64,000 nt of DNA from positions 124,001 to 188,000 of the forward strand of contig JALHQH010000001.1 of assembly GCA_022842065.1 (NCBI GenBank), given 5' to 3'. Positions 36,487-46,700 of this stretch are shown one piece after another. Positions within the stretch are counted from its first letter, which is position 1; each line of letters starts with the position of its first letter. The notes under the pieces are model-generated. The model was not told where the DNA came from. It searched no databases and saw only the letters and a program-made list of their open reading frames with translations. Both the position numbers and the translations under genes were made by a program. Origin of the DNA: Caldilineaceae bacterium. GTDB lineage: Bacteria; Chloroflexota; Anaerolineae; Caldilineales; Caldilineaceae.

Positions 36487-38247
36487 ATGATCTTCGAAGC
36501 TTTAATGGTTGGCGGGACAGTTTATGCTGGGACCCAAGCCTATCGCCAAGTGAAAGCCAATGGTAACTTATCACTACCAAAACTAACCTGGCCGAAAATG
36601 TGGTTACAGCGCCAAACGTGGCTACAGCGCCAGCCGCAGGTGGTGACCAGAGAAGAGACGACCACCAAGGCGGTTAATCCCGCGGAGCGACAAGCCAACC
36701 AGACGATCGTGGTCTCGGCAACATCGTTGGGATTGGCGACGGCGAGCGTCTGGCTGGCAAATCCAGCGCTGAGTCTGGCGAGTGTTCCGCTGATGCTCTA
36801 TGTGTTTGCGCCTACCTTTCAGGCGGCCTGGCGCACCCTGCGCCATGAACGGCGCATTAACAATGAAGTGCTTGATGCCACGCGCATTACCGTCTGTGTA
36901 CTCATGCGTTACGATCTGGTGGCCGCACTGAACGCCTGTCTGCAAGCGCTAAGCCAAAAGACCTTTGTTCACGCCGAAGCTGATTTCCAACACAAGCTCG
37001 ATCACCTTTTTGGTGAAACAGAGACCGATGCCTGGATCTTTGCCAACGATACGGAGTTGCAGCGACCTTTGACCCAGTTGGCCGCAGGGGATGTGGTCGT
37101 TGTCAGCAGTGGTGATCCTATTCCAGCCGCCGGCTTGGTGCTCTATGGCACAGCCTGGCTTGATCAGCGCCTCGCGACAGGCGATGCCGAACCGGTCTGG
37201 AAATGGGTGGGTGAGCGGGTCGCAGCGGCCAGTGTGATCCAATCGGGCGTCCTTTATATACAGCTTGAGCAGGGGGCAACGGTGCCGGTGGCGGGCACCA
37301 TTCGTAAGACGCTGGTCGACACCGTTGACCGCAAAAGCTACTTTCAACAAATGGGTGAACAGGGCGCCGAACGGATGGCCCCCCGTTCGCTGTTGGCCTT
37401 TGCAATTGCCTTACCATTCATGGGGCCAAACCGGGCCGCCGGCTTGCTCACCACCGGCTTTGGCAACAATCTGCGGACGCTTGGCCCTTATACAACACGC
37501 AATTTCCTGATACCGGCAGCCGAACTTGGCATCCTGATCAAAGATGCCCATGCCTTGGAAGCGGCGCTGCTGGTCAACACCATCGTCTTTGATCAGCAGA
37601 TCTTTAACGACCCAGTTGCGCGCGCCTCAGCCCACGCCACGATCCACGCGTTACGCCAACGCCCGTGGTTGATGCAGGGGGTATCACCCCATCGTTTTGC
37701 AGTCTATGTCCTGGTAGATGAGGGGGACGAAGCCGCCGCGCGTGCCCTCATGGCAGAAGTTGGGCTGGATGATTATTTAACAGCGACCTCCATTGCGGCC
37801 CGTGCCGATCTGCTCAAACGCCTAGCCACCGGTGGCCGCACCGTCTGCTACGTCGGTAGCGGCGGCGATCATGATACGGCGATCATGCAGGCAGTGCGCG
37901 TCGCCATCAGTTGGCGTGGGGTCGATACCATGCAGACGAATGGGGCACAAGTTGTGCTGATGGATCGCGATTTACACGCATTGGTCCGCTTCTTTGAATT
38001 AGCAGCCGCCTTTACGGTGAAACAAGGCTTCAATCTCTTGACACCGATTACATTTGATCTAATAGATATTGCCACCACTATCTTTATCCATTTTGGCCTC
38101 GTCTATTCAGTGTTATTTAATTATGTCGGCTTATTCCTCAGTGCCGCCAATGCCCAATTGCCTGTCCGGGCGCGGCGGCAGACAACGCCCACGCCGGCAG
38201 CATCCGTGAGCATGCCAACAGCACTTATTTCCAATGATTCGCCCTGA
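36487..38247 (+). CDS. Degenerate P-type ATPase-like protein (pseudoenzyme)
   Basis: 586 residues, ATG 36487. Same membrane layout and N-terminal VGGTVYAGTQAY as the intact pump downstream. The catalytic motifs have decayed in place. DKTGTLT is D369QQIFND, the actuator TGES is TGDA, and GDGINDA is GSGGDHDT. The nucleotide-binding domain is shortened by about 130 residues. It therefore cannot form the phospho-intermediate. It is open throughout and sits 37 bp before the intact paralogue, so it is likely a regulatory or heteromeric partner rather than a dead gene. Confidence 0.85.
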   Translation: MIFEALMVGGTVYAGTQAYRQVKANGNLSLPKLTWPKMWLQRQTWLQRQPQVVTREETTTKAVNPAERQANQTIVVSATSLGLATASVWLANPALSLASVPLMLYVFAPTFQAAWRTLRHERRINNEVLDATRITVCVLMRYDLVAALNACLQALSQKTFVHAEADFQHKLDHLFGETETDAWIFANDTELQRPLTQLAAGDVVVVSSGDPIPAAGLVLYGTAWLDQRLATGDAEPVWKWVGERVAAASVIQSGVLYIQLEQGATVPVAGTIRKTLVDTVDRKSYFQQMGEQGAERMAPRSLLAFAIALPFMGPNRAAGLLTTGFGNNLRTLGPYTTRNFLIPAAELGILIKDAHALEAALLVNTIVFDQQIFNDPVARASAHATIHALRQRPWLMQGVSPHRFAVYVLVDEGDEAAARALMAEVGLDDYLTATSIAARADLLKRLATGGRTVCYVGSGGDHDTAIMQAVRVAISWRGVDTMQTNGAQVVLMDRDLHALVRFFELAAAFTVKQGFNLLTPITFDLIDIATTIFIHFGLVYSVLFNYVGLFLSAANAQLPVRARRQTTPTPAASVSMPTALISNDSP

Positions 38248-38284
38248 TGTGGGCCACAACAATCAAATGATTTGACGGGGTTTC

Positions 38285-40429
38285 ATGCTGCCAATTCCTG
38301 TTATTGCGGTTGCGGGTAGTGTCGTTTATGCAGGCGTACGTGCCTACCAGCAAAGCCAGCGTACTTCTTTTATCAGAACACTAATCAATCAATCACAAGC
38401 GTCGGTGCGTTCAATCGCCCTGCCATCCCCTTTGGCCAAGATCAAACAAGGGACAGAACGGGTGGCCGACAAAGTGGTGGGGGCCTTAGCTGGGCGTGAA
38501 CGCCAAGCACAGCTGCAGGCCCTCGCGCCAACGGCAGAAGCGGTCCCGCTCAGTGCGGAAGAGCAACAGGCGAATCTTTATACGGGGGTCGCCTTAGCTT
38601 GCCTGGGCGTGACCACGGCGGGACGATTGTTCTATCCACCGCTGGCCTTTTTGAGTGTGCCTGGTTTGCTCTATACCGCCTACCCCTTTGTCAAAGCCGG
38701 CCTTGACGACTTGCGCACCAAGCGCAAGGTAACCGCTACCACCCTCGATCTGATCTCCATTCCTGGCGTCACATTAATGGGCAATTTTTTTGCGGCGTCC
38801 CTGGCCGTATCCCTGCTTTCCCTCAGCCAGGCTGTGCTTAAACGCACCGAAGACCGCTCGATGCAGAGCATTGTCAATGTCTTTGGGCAGCAGCCACAGC
38901 GCGTTTGGACCTTGGTCGATGGTGTCGAGATTGAGCGCGCCTTTGCGGATATCCGGGCCGGCGATCTGCTCGTCGTGACGGCCGGGCAGATGATCGCAGC
39001 CGATGGGGTGATTGTCAGTGGGGTGGCGTCGATCGATCAACGGATGTTGACCGGCGAATCACAGCCCACCGAAAAGAGCACGGGCGATGAGGTCTTCGCG
39101 GCCTCGCTCTTGCTGGCGGGGCGGGTGGTGGTCCAGGTCGAGCGCGCCGGGGAGGCCACCATTGCCGCCAAAATCGGCGAAATTTTAGCGCAAACCGCCG
39201 GCTTTAAGCAGGCCTTCACCTCGCGCAGCGAGGAACTGGCCAATCGCTGGACACTGCCAACCCTCGCCGCGGCCGGCGTCGCGCTGCCCCTGCATGGCTT
39301 TGGCGGTGGCATTGCCATCTTGCTCAGTTCACTGGGCTATAATTTGCGCATTGTCGGGCCACTAAGCATGTTAAATTTTCTGCGGCTGGCCGCCCAGCAT
39401 GGCGTGCTGGTCAAAGATGCGCGCTCGTTGGAATTGCTCCAAACGATCGATACCGTGGTCTTTGATAAAACCGGCACCTTGACGTTGGAACAGCCACAAG
39501 TACACCAGATCCACACCTACAATGGTTGGTCGGCGGCAGAAGTGCTAACCTATGCCGCTGCCGCCGAAAGTCGGCAGTCCCACCCGATTGCGCGGGCGAT
39601 CTTGGCTGCCGCTCAGGCCCAAGCCTTGGTGATCCCCGCCATTGATGAAGCCCGGTATGAAGTGGGCTATGGCCTCAAGATCACGATCGCAGAGAAGACC
39701 GTGCGGGTGGGCAGTGAACGCTTTATGCAACTGGAAGCAATCGATCTGCCGGCTGCGGTCACGACATTACACAGCACGGTGCATGAACAAGGTCATTCGC
39801 TGGTGCTAGTCAGTATTAATGAACAGTTCGCTGGGGCCATTGAACTGGCTCCCACCATTCGCCCGGAAGCACAAGCAATGATCACCGGCTTGCATGCGCG
39901 TGGGCTGGCGCTTTATATCATCTCCGGCGACCAGGAACAGCCCACGCGCCATCTGGCCCAAGCCGTGGGCATCGAACACTATTTTGCCAACACCTTGCCG
40001 GAACACAAAGCGACCTTGATCCAACAACTGCAAGCACAGGGCAAGCGGGTCTGTTTTGTCGGCGATGGCATCAATGATGCCATCGCACTGAAACAGGCCG
40101 ATGTTTCGATCTCGCTGCGCGGGGCGTCGACCATTGCCACGGATACCGCGCAGATCGTCTTGATGGATGCCTCGCTTGACCAATTAACTGGTCTGTTTGA
40201 ACTAACCGCGGCCTATGATACGAACATGCGCGCCAACCATGTGGCATCGATGGCCCCTGGGCTGATCGTCATCGGTGGGGTTTTCTTGTTACACTTTGGG
40301 GTGATCACATCGATTATGCTCTACAATGTGGGATTGCTGGCAGGGGTAGCCAACGCCATGACACCCCTGCTCCGCTCGCCCGAACGTTTACTCGCGACGC
40401 CGCAACCGGCAACAGCAGACCAATCCTAA
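38285..40429 (+). CDS. P-type ATPase 2, HMA-like fold without CPC
   Basis: 714 residues, ATG 38285. N-terminal AVAGSVVYAGVRAYQQS is shared with the neighbours at 36487 and 63726. Catalytic motifs intact: LTGESQPTEK, D394KTGTLTLEQPQ, GDGINDAIAL. The transmembrane site corresponding to CPC reads VGPLSMLNFLRLAA, with no soft-metal ligand, as in P-type ATPase 1. Very similar to 18995-21199 over the catalytic half. Substrate unknown. Its immediate neighbour is the degenerate paralogue, so the two may act as a pair. Confidence 0.87.
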   Translation: MLPIPVIAVAGSVVYAGVRAYQQSQRTSFIRTLINQSQASVRSIALPSPLAKIKQGTERVADKVVGALAGRERQAQLQALAPTAEAVPLSAEEQQANLYTGVALACLGVTTAGRLFYPPLAFLSVPGLLYTAYPFVKAGLDDLRTKRKVTATTLDLISIPGVTLMGNFFAASLAVSLLSLSQAVLKRTEDRSMQSIVNVFGQQPQRVWTLVDGVEIERAFADIRAGDLLVVTAGQMIAADGVIVSGVASIDQRMLTGESQPTEKSTGDEVFAASLLLAGRVVVQVERAGEATIAAKIGEILAQTAGFKQAFTSRSEELANRWTLPTLAAAGVALPLHGFGGGIAILLSSLGYNLRIVGPLSMLNFLRLAAQHGVLVKDARSLELLQTIDTVVFDKTGTLTLEQPQVHQIHTYNGWSAAEVLTYAAAAESRQSHPIARAILAAAQAQALVIPAIDEARYEVGYGLKITIAEKTVRVGSERFMQLEAIDLPAAVTTLHSTVHEQGHSLVLVSINEQFAGAIELAPTIRPEAQAMITGLHARGLALYIISGDQEQPTRHLAQAVGIEHYFANTLPEHKATLIQQLQAQGKRVCFVGDGINDAIALKQADVSISLRGASTIATDTAQIVLMDASLDQLTGLFELTAAYDTNMRANHVASMAPGLIVIGGVFLLHFGVITSIMLYNVGLLAGVANAMTPLLRSPERLLATPQPATADQS

Positions 40430-40775
40430 CGCGCGCCAAATAGCTGCGTCCAAGTGTCAATCGCATTACCAGTTGTTGTACAGGTGGGGTAGCGGCCTGG
40501 CCGATCTGACTTTGCGTGTAAACGTCTACCACTTTGCTCCCCCAACCGCACAGAGACAGCCGCTTAAGCATTACTTTTTCCAATATACGGCCCCAGCTTG
40601 ACGCAACATTGGTACGCGTGTTTTATCACCCTGCCACTTGTGATAAGCGCTTTTTAATTTCTAATAGGACTTACGCAACGCTCTCGTCTAGGAGCACGAT
40701 ATATCGTGCCTTACGAAAGAAGGCGTGCGTAAGTCCTCACTAAAATTATCAAAACAAAAAAATATTGAGGTTGAT
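40430..40775. other. Intergenic region before the PKS
   Basis: 346 bp. The last 110 bp hold the element at 40667-40737 and the PKS leader. I see no other gene and no 11-bp direct repeat, so PKS transcription may come from read-through or from the element. Confidence 0.5.
40667..40737. repeat. MITE-like element with 12-bp terminal inverted repeats
   Basis: AGGACTTACGCA (40667-40678) and TGCGTAAGTCCT (40726-40737) are perfect inverses. A central palindrome GCACGATATATCGTGC lies inside. It ends 38 bp before the PKS start, and an open frame runs through it, so a naive start call falls in the repeat. Confidence 0.8.
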
Positions 40776-43700
40776 GTGAATATCGCACAACATGTGGAAC
40801 ATGGTGCCCAGCTTTTTTCAGAGCGACTTGCGCTCTGTTTTGAAGGGGCGACTTATTCTTATGCGCAACTGAATGGCGAGAGCAACCGAGTGGCCAACAG
40901 CTTCGCCGGGCTGGCGATTGGGCGTGGCGACCGGGTGGCGATCTGGCTGCCGAACAGTGCGGCCTTCGTCTTTGTCTACCTGGGCATCCAAAAACTGGGA
41001 GCCATTGCCGTCACGATTAACACGGCGCTGAAAGCGGAAGAGATCGCCTTTATTCTCAAGGATAGTGGTGCCCAGTTGTTGATCACAACCGCCGCGCTTT
41101 ATAGCACGCTGGCAGGGTCTGATTTCGCCGCAGGTCCGCACATTGTATTGACTGAAGGTGAACATGAGCAGACTTTAAGCCTTGCAAGCTTGTGCCAACA
41201 AGCGGCGGTCACCTATACGAGCGCGGCAATGGCCGCCACTGATCCGGCGGTGCTACTCTATACTTCGGGTACCACTGGTTTCCCCAAAGGAGCCTTACTT
41301 TCGCATGGTGCCGTGCTAATTGCGGCGCAGACTGCGATCAATACCTTTGATCTGCGTGCCACTGATCGCGTGCTCCTCGCGTTATCCATGTTCCATAGTT
41401 TTGCGCAGACGGCGGCGCTGGTGCCGGCCCTTGCAGCCGGGGCAACGCTGCTCTTACATCGCCAATTTGAACTTGAGCCGGTACTGACTTCGATCCAAAC
41501 TCAAGCGGCAACCTATTTTTTTGGTGTGCCGACCCTCTATATCCTGTTGCTGGCCCAAGCCAGCCCGATCCAACTACAATCAGTACGCCGTTATATTTCG
41601 GCTGGGGCTGCCTTGCCAGTGACGGTGGCGCAGCAGTGGCACGCCAAGTATGGCACAGTGATCAATGAAGGGTATGGCCTAACCGAGATCTGCTTAGGGA
41701 CCTTTAACCATGAGCCGCTGAGCAAACCAGGCTCGGTCGGGTGCCCGCTAACCAGGGTACGCCTCTGTATCGTTGATGAAGTGGGCGAGCTAGTAGCACC
41801 AGGTGAATTAGGTGAGATTCTGGTCGATAGCCCCAGTGTTATGCTTGGCTATTGGCAACGCCCAACCGAGAGCGCGGCCGTGTTGCGCGCCGGCTGGTTT
41901 TATACCGGCGATATTGGGCGCATGGATGCCGATGGCTACTATTACATTGTTGACCGCAGCAAAGACATGGTCAACGTTGGTGGCGTCAAAGTTTATCCAT
42001 CCGAGGTGGAAAACATTCTCTATCAACACCCAGCCGTCAGCGAAGTGGCCGTTTACGGGGTGCAGGAAGCGCTGTTAGGTGAACAGGTCCAGGCCAATAT
42101 TGTCCTCAAGCCGGGGCATACAGTCACCTCCCAAGCCTTATTTGCCTTCTGCCGGGAACGGCTGGCCGAATTCAAATTGCCCAGTGTCATCAACTTTGTT
42201 GACCAACTGCCCAAGAGTCGTACAGGCAAAATTCTCAAACGGCTTTTACGTGAACAGGCGCAGCCAAGTCCCAGCACGTCGCAAGCAAATGGCCAGGCCA
42301 ATCGCCAAGTCAAGCCGTTAACCCCGGCAACCACCAGCCACCAGCACGCTATACCAGGAAAAGCAGATGAAGCCGCCCTTACCACGTGGCTGGCCGCCTG
42401 GCTGGCCGACCAACTTCAAATCGAGGTCCACCAGATCGACCGGGAACAACCCTTCGCCGACTATGGCTTGACTTCGATCATAGCAGTGAAGCTGGCGCGT
42501 GCCCTGGGCGAATGGTTGGGACAGCCGATCCCAGCCACACTGCTCTGGAATTTCCCCACGATTGGCACGCTGGTTGATCAGTTAGTGTGCGCAGCCACCC
42601 ACCCTGCATCCACCGCCAACCCGCTACCCGCCCCCCCAAACAACCGACCGTTCCGCACGCCCCAGGTTCCCATCCCGGAACCGATTGCCCTGGTTGGCAT
42701 TGGTTGTCGTTTTCCCGGTGGGGCGAATACGCCAGAGCAATTCTGGCAACTGCTGCGCAACGGCGTTGATACCGTCGGCGCGCTGCCTGTGAGCCGCTGG
42801 CCGGTTGATCAATATTATGATTCCACCCCCCATACACCGGGCAAGATGATCATGCGCGCCGGCAGCTTTTTGGAGGGCATTGAGCACTTTGATGCCCAGT
42901 TCTTTGGCATCCCCCCGCTAGAAGCGGCGACGATCGACCCGCAACAGCGGCTCTTGTTGGAAGTCGCGTGGGAGGCGCTGGAACATGCCAACCTGGCGGC
43001 GGATCAGCTGCGCGAAAGCCGCACCGGGGTCTATGTGGGGGCCTTCTGGGATGACTATTCGGCCCACCATCTCTATCAAGCCGAGCCGGATCAGATCGAC
43101 AGCTATCGCCTGCTCAGCCATCTGCGCGGGATGAGCGCTGGGCGCTTAGCCTATCTGCTCGGTTTCCATGGACCGGCCATGCAGCTCGACACGGCCTGTT
43201 CCTCTTCCCTGTTAGCGGTCCATCTAGCCTGCCAAGCATTACGCAGCGGTGAATGTGACCTGGCATTGGCCGGCGGGGTAAATCTAGTGCTCGCCCCAGA
43301 ACAATTGATCGGCCTGAGTCACATGGGTGCCGTGGCCCCGGATGGACGTTGCAAAACCTTTGCTGCCGAGGCGGATGGCTTTGGCGTCGGCGAAGGGGTC
43401 GGCCTTGTCGTCTTAAAACGACTCGCCGATGCCGTCAGCGCGGGGGATCGCATTTTGGCCGTGATTCGTGGCTCCGCTGTGAACCATGATGGGGCCAGCA
43501 ACGGCCTCACCGCACCCAATGGGCGCGCCCAGGAAGCCATGTTGCGCCAGGCATTGGCCAACGCCGCGGTGCGCCCGGCGCAGATCCAATATGTCGAGAC
43601 CCACGGCACAGGGACCGTGTTGGGTGATCCGATTGAGGTGCAGGCGTTGCTCAATGTGCTTGGCCCGGAGCGCGCCGAACCGCTTTGGCTGGGCTCCGTC

Positions 43701-46700
43701 AAAACCAATATTGGCCACCTCTCGGCCGCGGCGGGCATTGCGGCCCTGACCAAAGTTGCCTTGGCGTTACAGGCCGGCGAAATTCCGCCCAATTTGCACT
43801 TTACCACGCCCAATCCCCATATTCCTTGGGCCACCGCGCCACTGGCAGTGCCCACCGCGCCAATGGCCTGGCCGCCCGCCGTGACCGATGCCACCGATCC
43901 AAGCAGTGGCCGTCGGCTGGCTGGGGTCAGCAGCTTTGGGTTAACGGGGACCAACGTTCACCTGATTGTCGAAGAAGCACCACCAACGCACCACGTCCGT
44001 GCCGAAAAGATTGCCACCCAGCCCGCGGAGGGAGACCACACGCAGGGTTACAATGGCACTGTACCCGCAGCGCTGGCCACGACCCTGGCCACTGCCCCGG
44101 CCATGACCCCGGAACGGCCCTACCACATGCTGACGCTTTCGGCCAAGAGTGAACAAGCGCTGGCTGCGCAAGTCAAGCAGATTGAAGGGTGGTTGGCAAC
44201 CGCAGCCGGCTCCGATCCACAAGCGCGCTTCGCTGATATTTGTTACACCGCGGCCACCAGCCGCACCCATTGGGGCCACCGCCTCAGCATCATCGCCCCG
44301 GATCGGGCCACCGCGCTGGCCAAATTGCGCCAGGCACAGGTTGAGTCAACGGCGCCGGGCATTGTCCGCAGCCGGCCGCGCGCCCTGGCCCCCAAGATCG
44401 CTTTTCTCTTTCCAGGGCAAGGGCCGCAGTATGGGGAGATGGGACGCCAACTCTATGCCACCCAGCCCCGATTTCGCCGGACCCTAAACGACTGTGCCGA
44501 AATTTTGCGCGACTACCTGGATCAACCGCTTTTGGAAGTTCTCTATGGCGCGGACAAAGCGCAGACCGACGCGCGCCTGAATCAAGCCACGTACGCCCAA
44601 CCCGCGCTCTTTGCGTTGGAATATGCGCTGGCCACCTTGTGGCGTTCTTGGGGCGTTGAGCCGACGGTGGTGATCGGTCATAGCCTGGGCGAATATGCGG
44701 CGGCTTGTCTGGCCGGCGTCTTTAACCTGGAAGATGGCCTGAAATTAGTGGCCACGCGCGGCCGCCTGATGCAAACGGTGGCCCCACCAGGGCAGATGGT
44801 CGCCGTGCTGGGCCAGGAAGCCGAGGTGCGGCGGTTGCTTGCCCCCTATGCCGAGGCGGTCTCACTGGCGGCCATCAATACGCCACAAAGTTTGGTGATT
44901 GCCGGTAGCCCAACCGCGATCCAAGCCGCGGGCCTGACCTTGCAGCAGGCGGGGATTGAGACACGTCCACTCAAGATCTATGTTGCCTCGCACTCGCCAC
45001 TGATGGAGCCAATTCTGGAACAATTTGCGGCCGTAGCCGCGACCGTCACCTATCACGCTCCCCAGCTCCAGGTGATCTCTAATGTGACCGGGGCACTAGC
45101 CCATGAGGAGCTGACCACCGCTGACTATTGGTGTCGCCATCTGCGCGAACCGGTTCAATTTGCCCAGGGGATGGCAACCCTTGCCCAGTTAGGCATTGAC
45201 ACCTTTGTGGAGACAGGCCCCAAGGCGACCCTGATTGGCTTGGGGCAACAGAACTTGCCGGAGAGTGACGCGCGCTGCTGGTTGTCCAGCATTCATCCCA
45301 AAGCAGAAGAGTGGATGCAGCTGATGGAAAGTCTAGCCACTTTACATGGTCGTGGTGCCACGATTGACTGGCAGGGCTTTGATCAGCCGTATAGGCGTAC
45401 AAAGGTCGATCTACCACGTTATCCCTTTCAACGCCAGCGTTACTGGCTGGATGATGAACAGCGCACGCCAGTGGCGTCCCCGCCACCAACCCAAGCGGCG
45501 CAGGTCCCCATGCGCGGCGATCAACATCCCCTGCTTGGCCGGCAGGTGCATTCCGTATTGACTGCCAGAAACCAGGAAGTGCTCTTTGAACAGCGCGTTG
45601 ATCTGGCGACACTGCCCTATCTGACTGACCACCTGCTTTTTGACCAGCCGCTGCTCCCCGGTGCGGCGTACTTTGAAATGATTTTGGCGGCCAGTGCCCA
45701 CTTCTGGCCCCACGGGCAAGCCGTGCTGACCGAATGTGCGATCCAGCAAGGGTTATTCTTGCCCATGCCTGTCCCAGATAACCAGAACCAAGCCACCGGT
45801 GAGCAGCAGTCAGGTGCAACCGTACAGGTCCTCTTTAGCCCAGCCGCTGGTGGTTATGATTGGCAAATTTATAGCCTGGCGGATGGCGCGCCACCAGCCG
45901 AGGCCTGGACCCTCCATGCCACCGGCAAACTCACCAACTCGTCGGCAACCCTACTACCGCCCGCCCCGCTTGATTTTGCCATGTTACAAGCGCGCTGCCA
46001 GACCAGGGTCGATGTGGCGAGTTATGAGCAGCACTTGCGTGACCACGGGATCACCTATGGCCCCACCTTTCAGGCGTTGGCCCAGCTTTTTGTGGGGACG
46101 GATGAAGCATTGGGCGAGGTGACATTGCCGGCAACGCTTGCAGCAACGGCTGGACCTTACCACTTGCACCCGGTTGTGCTGGATGCGGCGCTCCGGGTGG
46201 CCAGCAGCCTCTGGCCAACGGACACGGCAGATCTTTACCTGCCCTTTGGGGTAGAAGCGTTCCACCTGTATGAGGGGAACAGGCCGCGACGCTTGTGGAG
46301 CTATGTGCAGCGCCGGCACGATGAAGCGCAGGCCCTGCCCGGCACACAGCAGGTCGATATCACCATAGCGGATGAAGCGGGGCAGGTGGTCGCGCACTTG
46401 CGCAATTTTACACTGCGCCGGGCCAATCGTCAGGCATTGCTGAGCAAACAACGGCGGCTGGATTGGCTCTATACCCTCGCCTGGCATCCCGTTAACCGCG
46501 CCAGCCATTCACCCTTTGCGCATGCGCCAGGGCGCTGGCTGATTTTGGCGGATCGTTTAGGCTATGGAGCGGCGCTGGCCAGACAGTTGACCGCGCAAGG
46601 CGCGCACTGTGTGCTCCACTATCAAGCTGATTCGGGTATGGCGGATGGCGTCGATTTCCCGCGCTTGTTGGCCGATAATGGGCCAACGCCCCTTGCCCAC

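Noticed and set aside
40725..40775. Start of the PKS at 40725
   Set aside because: The first codons lie inside the inverted-repeat element; GTG 40776 with GAGG upstream is better placed.
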